Assembly: GCF_011947225.1 (NCBI RefSeq)
Contig: NZ_JAATVW010000010.1
Coordinates: forward strand, 62,001 to 126,000
DNA length: 64,000 bases
Direction: 5' to 3'
Origin: Planosporangium flavigriseum
GTDB taxonomy: Bacteria > Actinomycetota > Actinomycetes > Mycobacteriales > Micromonosporaceae
The translations under genes were made by a program, and so were the position numbers. The notes under the pieces were generated by a model. That model was not told the DNA's origin. It did not search any database and was given only the letters and a program-made list of their open reading frames with translations. Of this stretch, positions 33,558 to 41,317 are shown in pieces. Position 1 is the stretch's first letter, and every line of letters begins with the position of its first letter.

Positions 33558-34846
33558 CGGTCGATACCGATAACGCCCGGTCCGGCCTCATGTGATGTCG
33601 GTGCCGCTTGTGGCGTGAGCACTCCCGGTACGCCCTCCTCGGTCGCCCACGGATTGTCTGGGTCGAAGTGCTGGTCGGATTCGTCGTGTCGACGACTAGC
33701 GCCGCGCTGACCTGCCACCCCGGCGGGCTGCCTACCCGATGTGGCCACCGCTCCGGCCGGGTGTTCGCCGATCACTCCGCCTACGGGGTTAACTCTGCGC
33801 ATGGGCGTTGCTGCGGGGTGTGATGCAGCCGGCTCGCCGCCGATCACGCCACCCGGTGCCAGCGCAGCGCGCCCGTGAAGGCCAGTCGGTTCGCCACCAA
33901 CGCCGATCGCACCGCGTCCGGGGGCTCCTTGCCGAGGAGCGGATCCGGTCGACGCTCGGCTAATCGGCGCTTCACCAGGAAGTAGCCCCGGTCGCGGGCT
34001 GATCAGACCAGTGGGCGGCAACGCGGGGCCGGAAAGCGGCGGCGTAGGAGTGATCGGCGGGGGTGTCGCACCTGGTGCAGGTGCGGTCGGTGCGGCAACG
34101 CCGCCAGTGAGTACAGAGCCCGGCGGGGTAGGCGTAGGGGCGACGGGTGCGGACGGCGCGGGTGGCGGCACGGCGACCGGAGCCGGGATGAACGGAGTCT
34201 GTGCCCAGCTACCACCGCTGTAGGCAGAAGTTCCGCCACTGGAGGTTGAGCTGTCCGGCTGGAACTCTGTGGAATCTGTCTTCTGGACTCCCGGGTCGTA
34301 CACCTCCGGCGGCGTGAGCTTCGCGCTGCTCTGGAACACGGCGACGTCGGCCTCGGACATCTGCCGCGCGGCCTGCACCTTCAACTGCTCTTTCCAGTTG
34401 TCGGGGGTATCCGCAAACGGCTGCCAGCCAAAGATGCTCAGCGAGGTGTCTTCCTCGTGCTGGTACTTCTGCCACTGCTCGTGCAGCTTGCCGATCTCGG
34501 CCTTCGCCCTGATCAGCGCACCGTTGATACCGGAGAGCCCGTCGTAGGTGGAAACGGCGGCATCGCCCGTGGCCTTCATCGATGCCAACATGTTGTCGAC
34601 ATAGTTCAGGAACGCCGCAGCGGCCGGGCTGCTCGCGGCCGACCACTTCGCGGCCAGCTCGTCCCGGCAGCGCTGCAGCTCAGCCATGTGGGTGGTCAGC
34701 AGTTCGTAGGTCATCCGCCAGGCCGCGATGTGCTCGCTCGTCTTCAGTGGGTCCTCGTTCTGCAGCATCTTCCACAGCGTCGGTACGTCGTAGGCCGCCC
34801 AGTTGGTGCACCAGCCGCCGTACTGTCCGTCGTTGGAGGTGGTCAC
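33554..34846 (-). CDS. Helical protein with Pro-rich C-terminus, probable type VII secretion partner
   Basis: 430 residues. The first ~190 residues are helical with a W-rich start (YGGWCTNWAAYDVPTLWKML), LTTHMAELQRCRDELAAKW and NYVDNMLASMKATGDAAVS, reminiscent of PPE/LXG-like helical hairpins. From ~200 on it is Pro/Gly/Ala-rich (PAPVAVPPPAPSAPVAP, then GGVIGGEPA repeats), likely extended. No catalytic motif. Its GTG start overlaps the stop of the 146-residue gene and its stop overlaps the mycosin start, both as GTGA, so the three are translationally coupled. Function is inferred from mycosin linkage only. Confidence 0.7.
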   Translation of the reverse strand: MTTSNDGQYGGWCTNWAAYDVPTLWKMLQNEDPLKTSEHIAAWRMTYELLTTHMAELQRCRDELAAKWSAASSPAAAAFLNYVDNMLASMKATGDAAVSTYDGLSGINGALIRAKAEIGKLHEQWQKYQHEEDTSLSIFGWQPFADTPDNWKEQLKVQAARQMSEADVAVFQSSAKLTPPEVYDPGVQKTDSTEFQPDSSTSSGGTSAYSGGSWAQTPFIPAPVAVPPPAPSAPVAPTPTPPGSVLTGGVAAPTAPAPGATPPPITPTPPLSGPALPPTGLISPRPGLLPGEAPISRASTGSAPRQGAPGRGAIGVGGEPTGLHGRAALAPGGVIGGEPAASHPAATPMRRVNPVGGVIGEHPAGAVATSGRQPAGVAGQRGASRRHDESDQHFDPDNPWATEEGVPGVLTPQAAPTSHEAGPGVIGIDR

Positions 34847-35283
34847 TCGGCCCGCACCGCCCCTCGGGGACTCGGCTGCGGCTGCGCCGCCGTCTGCGCG
34901 TTGAGGATCGCCTGTCCGAGAATCCGTTCGACGTCCTGAGCGCTGGCGTGTGCCAGGGCGTCGGAGTCGGCGTATTTGGCTGCCGCCTCCTTGATGGCGG
35001 CGACGAGAACCTTCGACGCGTTGATGTACGCGGTCATCGCCTCGGTAGCACTGGTCAGGCAGTCGTGGTACTTCAGCTTGGCGGCGTGTACCTCGCCGCT
35101 GGGGTTGTCCGGGCCGAACGGCACGCCGCCGGAATAGGTGCTGAACAGCCGGGTGGTGTGCGGCCGGAAGTTGCCCTCGACCTCGTCCTCGATCGCACCG
35201 GCGAAGCTGTGCAAACCGTCGATGTCGACATTGATCGCCTTGTAGTCGCGCAACCATGCCGGCGAATCGTCATCAGGACGCAT
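34843..35283 (-). CDS. Small helical protein of the mycosin locus
   Basis: 146 residues: DDSPAWLRDYKAINVDIDGL, FAGAIEDEVEGNFRPHTTRL, a central YSGGVPFGPDNPSGEV loop, then long helices (LTSATEAMTAYINASKVLVA, DALAHASAQDVERILGQAI). Size and helix-loop-helix layout are like WXG100/EspC-type secreted proteins, though there is no WXG at the turn. ATG 35283 has GGAGGTG upstream. First gene of the three-gene unit; the last bases overlap the next start. Confidence 0.7.
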   Translation of the reverse strand: MRPDDDSPAWLRDYKAINVDIDGLHSFAGAIEDEVEGNFRPHTTRLFSTYSGGVPFGPDNPSGEVHAAKLKYHDCLTSATEAMTAYINASKVLVAAIKEAAAKYADSDALAHASAQDVERILGQAILNAQTAAQPQPSPRGAVRAE

Positions 35284-35380
35284 GCCTGCCGCACCTCCCC
35301 GTGTACGCCATCAGACCTGATCCATGCGTCAGGGTACCGAATTACCCACGGCTACGGTGGTGCCCAGCGTACGCAACAAC

Positions 35381-35420
35381 GACAGTGGTCCGCGGCGAAC
35401 GTTCGCCGCGGACCACTGTC
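35381..35420. terminator. 40-bp perfect palindrome, terminator
   Basis: Arms GACAGTGGTCCGCGGCGAAC and its exact complement, no loop. It lies between the end of the LPITG protein gene (35439) and the start of the mycosin operon, so it should end transcription of the wall-protein gene. Confidence 0.8.
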
Positions 35421-35438
35421 ATGCGATTACATCCGGTG

Positions 35439-36746
35439 TCAGTCGCTCGCCTTGTCGTCGCCGGTGACCACGACCGCCCGGCGGCGCGTCGCCACCAGGT
35501 AGAGCCCGGCACCCGCGGCGAGCAGGGCGAGCCCCACACCACCGGCGAGTCCGGCCTGCGATCCGGTGATGGGCAAGGTGACACCGCTACCGCCACCCGT
35601 TCCGCCGGTCGCCGGGTTTCCTCCGCCGGTCCCCGGGTTCGCCGCCTCGGCAACCGCGGTGATGACAACGGCAGCCTTGTCATTGTCGGGGTTCGTGTCC
35701 GCGGGGCGGGGGATTTCCGGGTTGGCGTAGGGGTCGTCGAACGACACCGTGCCGGACGCGTTGGAAACCGCCTGTGTGAGCTTCAGTTCGAAGGAGGCAC
35801 TGACGGTCTCGCCGGCGGCGAGGCGGTCAATCGTCCAGCAGCGGTAGAACGTGCCGCCGGCGGCGCCGCGTTCGACGCGCTGCTGGGACCCTTCCTCGAT
35901 CACGGATTCGCAGTTGTTCGGCGCCTTGACGACCTGCACGCCCTGCGGCACGACGAACTGGAAGCGGGCCCCGGGCTCGCTTCCTGCGCGGTACCAGTCG
36001 AGCGATGCGGGGCCGTTGTTCTTCTCGCCGATGGTGATCTTTACGACGTCGCCAACCTTGCCGCTCGCCTTCGCGCCGATCGCCTCGAGGTCGTAGGAGT
36101 TGGCCACCTCGTAGAGGCCGTCGGTGAAGCTGTCGGCCTGGGCGGTCGCCCGAGCCTTCGCGACACGCTGCTGCTCAACGGCCTTGAGCTTGAAGCGCTT
36201 CTTGCCGTTCGAGCTCTTGGCTGACATGGCGCCCGCGCCGTCATTGGCCGTCACCGAGAAGTTGACGACCTTGGGGCCGTACGCGTCGGCTTCGAAGTGG
36301 ACCTCGTACCCGTCGATCCCGGCCTCGGTCCCGTCGTCGGTGATGAACCGCCACTCCGTGTCGGGCGCCAACTGCTCGTTGAACTGGCACGTCGCGACTG
36401 TCAGGTGCGATGTCGACGTGGTGTAGGTGCATCCCACGTACTCAGCGGGCTGCAGGTCCGGGTCGAACGTGAACGTCAACGTGGCACCGTTCACGGTGCT
36501 GGTCCCTGTGTTCGTGAACGACATCGGGACGTAGCGGGTCTCGTCCGCCAGCACGGAGCCGAGGTCCCCCGTCGGCTCGAGCGCGACCAGGTGGACTCCG
36601 TCCGTCGCGGTGATGCCCGGCTTCTGGGCGGCGACGGTTGGAGTATCGGCCGCGTTGGCGCCCGCTGCCGGCAGCGCGGCCATGGCCAGCGCGACCGCGC
36701 CGACAACGCCGAGGCGCGTGGCCCAAGAATGAGAGGTGCGCAACAC
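35439..36746 (-). CDS. LPITG sortase-anchored surface protein
   Basis: 435 residues. Signal peptide (LGVVGAVALAMAALPAAGAN) ends near residue 33. Two beta-rich extracellular domains follow, one with VPMSFTNTGTSTVNGATLTF (DUF11/COG1361-like 'new immunoglobulin' pattern) and a second with IGEKNNGPASLDWYRAGSEP. A Gly/Thr/Pro linker leads to the sortase signal LPITG, a hydrophobic helix (LAGGVGLALLAAGAGLYLV) and ATRRR. So it is covalently wall-linked by a sortase not present here. The start GTG 36746 has AGGA upstream. Confidence 0.88.
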   Translation of the reverse strand: MLRTSHSWATRLGVVGAVALAMAALPAAGANAADTPTVAAQKPGITATDGVHLVALEPTGDLGSVLADETRYVPMSFTNTGTSTVNGATLTFTFDPDLQPAEYVGCTYTTSTSHLTVATCQFNEQLAPDTEWRFITDDGTEAGIDGYEVHFEADAYGPKVVNFSVTANDGAGAMSAKSSNGKKRFKLKAVEQQRVAKARATAQADSFTDGLYEVANSYDLEAIGAKASGKVGDVVKITIGEKNNGPASLDWYRAGSEPGARFQFVVPQGVQVVKAPNNCESVIEEGSQQRVERGAAGGTFYRCWTIDRLAAGETVSASFELKLTQAVSNASGTVSFDDPYANPEIPRPADTNPDNDKAAVVITAVAEAANPGTGGGNPATGGTGGGSGVTLPITGSQAGLAGGVGLALLAAGAGLYLVATRRRAVVVTGDDKASD

Positions 36747-36946
36747 AGCAAAATCCTAAAGATCTAGAGGTGGGGGTCGGCCGGAGCATAACCGCGGAGC
36801 TGCGTTGCAGGTACCTCTGTCAATATGCCGTTCTTGCCCGTATTCGATACCTCTTTGGAGATCTACTTCGGTTTTGTGGTAGCTGAATTCGATACACCTG
36901 TATGCCCGAATTGTTCATAGGGGAAAGTAGTAGAGCGGAGTTCTCC

Positions 36947-37450
36947 GTGCACCCATCGTCATATCGCGGTCCTGAATGGAGCATTGGAAGCACGACTGTC
37001 CAATCGGACGATGCGCTGTCAGTCCTTCGTCTCTACTTCACCGAAATAGTGGGGCGTTACCTCAATCGCCCCGCCAGCAGCGGCGAGGTCAACGACGCGA
37101 TGGGTTCGGACCCCAACCACGATCTCGTACCGCCGAACGGGCTGTTCCTGCTCGCGCGGGTGGCCGGCCGTCCCGTGGGCTGCGTCGGCCTGCGGCTTCT
37201 TGTGCCGGACATCGCCGAGATCAAGCGCATGTACGTCCGGCCGGAGGTGCGCGGGCTCGGTCTCGGCGCCGACCTGCTCGCCGCCGCGGAGGACGCTGCC
37301 CACGCCTTGGGCGCGACCCGTACGCGTCTGGACACCCGCCACGATCTTGTCGAGGCCCGGCGCCTGTACGCCAGCCACGGCTACGTCGAGATCCCGCCCT
37401 ACTCCGACAACCCGTACGCCGATCACTGGTTCGAAAAGAGGCTCGCCTGA
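36947..37450 (+). CDS. GNAT family N-acetyltransferase
   Basis: 167 residues from GTG 36947, which has GGAG seven bases upstream; ATG 36902 extends it by 15 residues but lacks a ribosome binding site. GNAT motif A is EIKRMYVRPEVRGLGLGADL with the acetyl-CoA loop R-G-L-G-L-G; motif B is ARRLYASHGYVEIPPYSDNP. The end (PYADHWFEKRL) is typical of the PhnO/YesJ-like group. Substrate unknown. The upstream region is AT-rich and shared with the wall-protein gene. Confidence 0.88.
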   Translation: MHPSSYRGPEWSIGSTTVQSDDALSVLRLYFTEIVGRYLNRPASSGEVNDAMGSDPNHDLVPPNGLFLLARVAGRPVGCVGLRLLVPDIAEIKRMYVRPEVRGLGLGADLLAAAEDAAHALGATRTRLDTRHDLVEARRLYASHGYVEIPPYSDNPYADHWFEKRLA

Positions 37451-37517
37451 GGCGTCGGGTTTGTCGCCGACAGGCCGGGGTAGCGCGCGGTGGGACGGCC
37501 GGTGGAGGGGGTATGCC

Positions 37518-38822
37518 TTGGCCAGGCCCAGGATTCTCATCGTCGGCGCCGGATTCGCTGGGTACCACGCCGCCCGTACCCTGTCGCGCATCGCGCGCGG
37601 CAGAGCCGACATCATGGTCATCAACCCGACCGACTACTTCCTGTACGTGCCGCTGCTGCCTGAGGTCGCCGTCGGCCTGCTCGAACCGCGCCGGGTGACG
37701 GTGTCGGTGCCGGACACACTGCCCGACGTACGCCTGATCCTCGGCGAGGTCGAGGACATCGATCTGGCGGGCCGGCAAGTGAAGTGGGTGAACCCCGAGG
37801 GCGGGTACGCGCAGTTGGGCTACCACCGGCTCGTCCTGGCTGCGGGCAGCGTCAACAAACTGTTGCCGATCCCCGGGGTGCCCGAACACGCCCACGGCTT
37901 CCGGGATCTGCCGGAGGCGCTGTACCTGCGAGATCACGTCACCCGCCAGATCGAGATGGCCGACACCACCAGCGATCCGGAGGAGGCCGAGGCGCGGAGC
38001 ACCTTCGTCGTGGTCGGCGCCGGCTACACCGGTACGGAGGTTGCCGCACAGGGTGTCCTGTACACCGAAGATCTGTACGGGCGCCACCCCGAACTGTGGG
38101 ACCGGCGGCCGCGGTGGCTGTTGCTGGACATCGCGTCGCGGGTACTGCCCGAGCTGGACGAGCGCCTGTCCAGCGCGGCCGACAGCGTGCTGCGCGAGCG
38201 CGGGGTCGACGTCCGCATGGGAGTCTCGGTGCAGGAGGCGACCCACGAGGGGGTACGGCTCACCGACGGCAGCTTCGTCGCCACCCGCTCGCTCATCTGG
38301 TGTGTCGGAGTACGCCCGGATCCGCTGGTCGAATCGCTCGGCCTGCCGACGATCCGAGGTCGGCTCGTGGTCAACGAGTACCTCAACGTGCCGGGGCACC
38401 CAGACGTGTACGCCTGCGGCGACGCCGCCGCCGTACCAGATCCGGCCCAGCCCGGTGACATCACGCCGATGACGGCTCAGCACGCCCAACGCCAGGGCAA
38501 GCTGGTAGCGCGCAACATCGCCGCGTCGTACGGTCAGGGCTTCCGTCGGTCGTACCGGCACCGTGAGCTCGGGTTCGTCGTTGACCTCGGTGGCCGGGAC
38601 GCGGTGGCGAACCCGCTCCACGTGCCGCTGTCCGGGCTGCCGGCGAAGACGGTGACCCGCGGATACCACTTGCTGGCACTGCCGGGAAACCGTACGCGTA
38701 CCGCCACAGACTGGTTGCTCAACGCTCTGCTGCCCCGGCAGACCGTACAGCTCGGGCTGGTCCGGGCGCCCGCGCTGCCGCTGGAGACGACTCCGCCGCA
38801 GCGAGTGGCCGCGCGCACCTGA
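37518..38822 (+). CDS. ndh: Type II NADH dehydrogenase-like flavoprotein (NDH-2)
   Basis: 434 residues from TTG 37518, which has GGAGGGGG upstream. FAD motif RILIVGAGFAGYHAARTL, then PTDYFLYVPLLPEVAVGLLE typical of NDH-2; the NADH motif is FVVVGAGYTGTEVAAQG; and HPDVYACGDAAAVPDPAQ is the second FAD contact. It passes electrons from NADH to quinone without proton pumping at the inner face of the membrane; a C-terminal amphipathic part (DWLLNALLPRQTVQLGL) may anchor it. Confidence 0.9.
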   Translation: MARPRILIVGAGFAGYHAARTLSRIARGRADIMVINPTDYFLYVPLLPEVAVGLLEPRRVTVSVPDTLPDVRLILGEVEDIDLAGRQVKWVNPEGGYAQLGYHRLVLAAGSVNKLLPIPGVPEHAHGFRDLPEALYLRDHVTRQIEMADTTSDPEEAEARSTFVVVGAGYTGTEVAAQGVLYTEDLYGRHPELWDRRPRWLLLDIASRVLPELDERLSSAADSVLRERGVDVRMGVSVQEATHEGVRLTDGSFVATRSLIWCVGVRPDPLVESLGLPTIRGRLVVNEYLNVPGHPDVYACGDAAAVPDPAQPGDITPMTAQHAQRQGKLVARNIAASYGQGFRRSYRHRELGFVVDLGGRDAVANPLHVPLSGLPAKTVTRGYHLLALPGNRTRTATDWLLNALLPRQTVQLGLVRAPALPLETTPPQRVAART

Positions 38823-38834
38823 TCGATCGGGGCG

Positions 38835-39470
38835 TCAGTCGTTGTCCGGCAGCGCCCGCGGGTCGAACCTGGATCGCCGGGACAGCTGGGCGAACAGGTC
38901 GCGCTCGGCCGTGGTCAGGTGCTGGGGCACCACGACCTCGATCTCGGCGTACAGGTCGCCCGGCGCTCCCCGCGGGTTTGGCAGGCCGTGTCCGGGCAGC
39001 CGGATCCGGTGCCCGCTCGACGACCTGGCGGGCACCTCGATCCGGACCCTGCCGTCCGGGGCGTCGACCCATGCGGTGGCGCCCAGAGCCGCTTCCCACG
39101 GCGCGACCGGGAGGCCGACGGTCACGTCCCGCCCGTCGACCCGGTAGCGGGCATCCGGCGCAAGGCGCACCACCAGGTACAGATCAGTGGCCGGGCGGCG
39201 CGGTCCGGGCAGGCCGCAGCCGGCCAGGCGCAGGCGCTGCCCGTCGGTCACTCCGGGCGGGATGGTTATGTCGTAGCCGCGGGTACCCATCGGGGTGTCG
39301 ACGAAGATCCGGCACCGGCCCCCGGTGTACGCCTCACCGAGGGTGACTTCGAACTCCGCCTCGATGTCCGGAGTCGGCTCGCGGATCCCTTCGAAGCCGC
39401 GTCGGTGACCGGCGCCGAACAAGTCGTTGAGCGCCTCGTAGAAGTCCCAGATCGGGGCCATCGGGTGCAC
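38835..39470 (-). CDS. DnaJ C-terminal-domain protein without J domain
   Basis: 211 residues (208 from ATG 39461). It carries the two beta-barrel substrate-binding domains of DnaJ: EAEFEVTLGEAYTGG, ITIPPGVTDGQRLRLAGCGL, then ALGATAWVDAPDGRVRIEVP and GHRIRLPGHGLPNPRGAPGD. The J domain (HPD) and the zinc finger are absent; only IWDFYEALNDLFG precedes. It could hold unfolded clients without stimulating DnaK. GTG 39470 follows at once the stop of a MerR-like remnant. It may be a truncated CbpA/DnaJ; length alone cannot tell. Confidence 0.82.
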   Translation of the reverse strand: MHPMAPIWDFYEALNDLFGAGHRRGFEGIREPTPDIEAEFEVTLGEAYTGGRCRIFVDTPMGTRGYDITIPPGVTDGQRLRLAGCGLPGPRRPATDLYLVVRLAPDARYRVDGRDVTVGLPVAPWEAALGATAWVDAPDGRVRIEVPARSSSGHRIRLPGHGLPNPRGAPGDLYAEIEVVVPQHLTTAERDLFAQLSRRSRFDPRALPDND

Positions 39471-39548
39471 CTACCCACCCAGGCGCGTGATTTCGGCGGG
39501 TAGCTCGGCCAACTCCCGCTCCAACTCGATGCTGCGCCGGATGCCGGC
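39471..39548 (-). pseudogene. MerR/HspR-like regulator, 3' remnant
   Basis: 25 codons on the minus strand, [20 protein letters not shown] then TRLGG and a stop directly before the DnaJ-like start. GIRRxxELERE is the end of the MerR/HspR DNA-binding region and coiled coil. Upstream the homology stops at 39548, exactly where an Hsp20 remnant begins on the other strand. Confidence 0.6.
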
Positions 39549-39634
39549 TCGACACCGACCACCTGGCGGCCAGCTACGACGCCGGGGTTCTGACGCTGCG
39601 AATCCCCGTTGCCGAGCAGGCGAAGCCCAGGTGA
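39548..39634 (+). pseudogene. Hsp20 small heat-shock protein, 3' remnant
   Basis: 29 codons reading [20 protein letters not shown] then VAEQAKPR and a stop. This is the end of the alpha-crystallin domain ([10 protein letters not shown]) and the C-terminal IPV-type motif of actinobacterial Hsp20. The rest of the gene is missing. Confidence 0.75.
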
Positions 39635-39721
39635 CCACCGGACGGTGCGGGTGCGGTGGACTAGGGGAGCGACTGGGTTGCGGACCTAATTTCGCCTGCC
39701 GCGGTGGCCGTACGTCAGGGC

Positions 39722-40114
39722 ATGGAAACGCTGTTCGCCACCGCCGCGCCGGCCGTGGCCGAGCCCGGACTGGCGAAGTCGCTGGCGAAGTCGCTGGCGA
39801 AGTCGCGCCGATTCCTCGACTACCTGATGGCGCGCGTCGGGGTCGACGGGCTCGTCGCCGCGCTGCGATACCCGGAACTGACGGCGCTCGTGCACCTTCA
39901 CGCGGCCGAGGTGCGCGACAGCGTCGCGCTGGACGCGATCACCGTCGAGCCGGTGGCGCTGGCCGACTACGCGGCCGAGATACTCGCCGACGCGATGCGT
40001 CAAGGGCGTCTCCTGCCGGTCGACCCGGGCGCGGTGGAGTGGCGCGAGGCCGAGTGGTATCTGCTGCGCCTCGTCGCGGTGTGCGCGGTCGCCGAGGAGT
40101 CCGGCTGCTTCTGA
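39722..40114 (+). CDS. Hypothetical protein with LAKS tandem repeat
   Basis: 130 residues from ATG 39722 (GTG 39704 also in frame). After TLFATAAPAVAEPG comes (LAKS)3 from a 12-bp DNA repeat at about 39772-39810, then helices RRFLDYLMARVGVDGLVAAL and ALTALVHLH-like and DYAAEILADAMRQGRLLP. No known domain. It might be a regulatory or structural helical protein. It stands between gene remnants, but its own frame is intact. Confidence 0.6.
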   Translation: METLFATAAPAVAEPGLAKSLAKSLAKSRRFLDYLMARVGVDGLVAALRYPELTALVHLHAAEVRDSVALDAITVEPVALADYAAEILADAMRQGRLLPVDPGAVEWREAEWYLLRLVAVCAVAEESGCF

Positions 40115-40297
40115 TATTGCACGACATGACGTCGTCCCCCTGGCCCACCCCAACCCTGCCCCCCGTAGGTCCGTGCTCGGTGCCCCGGCCAGCGTTCGTG
40201 CCGGTACCGGTCGACTTAGAAGCCACCTCCGTCCAATGTGACAGCCCGTCCGCACCGATCGGCGCGACTGGCCAGAACGCCGCGGTGAACCAGGGGG

Positions 40298-40592
40298 ATG
40301 GCCCTTCTCGCGGCGTTGTCGACCGACGCCGTCTCCGCTCCGACCACCCCGGACACCCGCCGTCCACGTGAATGGCTCGTTGTCTGGGCCGGTGACCAGA
40401 ACGTCTCCGACACCTCCAGCGGCACCATCCCGGACGCCCCGCTGCGAGTCCTCGTGGGACCGCCCGCCCAGCCCGCGGGGGATGCCGTGCCAGGGCGGGA
40501 CTTCCTGGCGATGATCGACGCGAACCGAAACCCGCCGACCTACGGAAAGTGATCAACACCGCGACCGTCGGCCCGCCGATCGCTACCGCCTC
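40298..40592 (+). pseudogene. Selenium-binding-protein (SBP56)-like N-terminal remnant
   Basis: From ATG 40298 the frame reads RRPREWLVVWAGDQNVSDTS and DFLAMIDANRNPPTYGK, matching the N-terminal region of SBP56/methanethiol oxidase proteins (D-F/Y-L-A-x-x-D-x-D..SP-x-Y-x-x-V-I). A stop follows at 40552, but shifting one base continues the homology as VINTATVGPPI. So a one-base loss plus loss of the rest of the gene has left a remnant. Moderately sure of the family. Confidence 0.45.
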
Positions 40593-41063
40593 GTGCCGGT
40601 CACCGCACGGCACCGGCTCACCGTCGCACCGGGACCCCGGGTGGACGGTCCCGCGATCGTCGTCTCGGGTCGGGCCGCCGCTGACGGCTCGCTGCGCGGC
40701 ATCGCCAGCGGCGAGGTCCCTGTGCGCGGCACCTACCTGGCCCCGTGGCTGACTAGCGCCAACCTGCTCGGCTACCGAGCCGGCGCCGTCGTCGCGCTCC
40801 GGTACGACCCACGCGAGCCCCAGCCGCTCAGGTATGCGAGCGCCCTGCGCAGCCGGTTCGCCGGTGAGACCGCGACGGCGGCCGGATACGAGGCGTGGCG
40901 CGCGGCGACCGGCCGGACCGACGCCGGGCGTACCCATCTCTATGCCCTGGTGCGGATGATCTCGGTCCTGCCTGCGGAGACCGGACACGAGCACCGAGTG
41001 CGGGGCGGATGGCTTCCCGGCAGTGCGATCACGAGGGTCACGCCGCCGGCCCTGGATGACTGA
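40593..41063 (+). CDS. Hypothetical protein
   Basis: 156 residues from GTG 40593: VTARHRLTVAPGPRVDGPAI, GEVPVRGTYLAPWLTSANLL, then RYASALRSRFAGETATAAG and a GRTHLYALVRMISVLPAE segment. Codon positions are strongly GC-biased, so it is or was coding. The frame is open upstream into the SBP-like remnant and the start is not marked by a ribosome binding site, so it may itself be a 5'-truncated gene joined to the remnant. Function unknown. Confidence 0.5.
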   Translation: MPVTARHRLTVAPGPRVDGPAIVVSGRAAADGSLRGIASGEVPVRGTYLAPWLTSANLLGYRAGAVVALRYDPREPQPLRYASALRSRFAGETATAAGYEAWRAATGRTDAGRTHLYALVRMISVLPAETGHEHRVRGGWLPGSAITRVTPPALDD

Positions 41064-41317
41064 ATCGTAGGCACCGGCGTCTCGATTCGCGACCGGCGTT
41101 TGGTCGGCTGAATCGAGGGAAGCGCACAATAGATGATCTGTTGAAGATTCGAACCCGGAACGTGTAATGGCGGGCGTCGGCGGCTCTTGGAAGCCGGTCG
41201 AGATGATGCCCCGTGGCAGTACGTCTGGCTGCCGGAAGCCGTTCTCTCGGCAGAATCCTCCGCGTGTCGCAGTTCCCGGCTGTCGCCCACTACGAGGCTT
41301 CCGGATAGGAGATCGAA

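Noticed and set aside
34457-34939. Plus-strand frame inside the mycosin operon
   Set aside because: Antisense to two genes with coupled starts and helical pattern.
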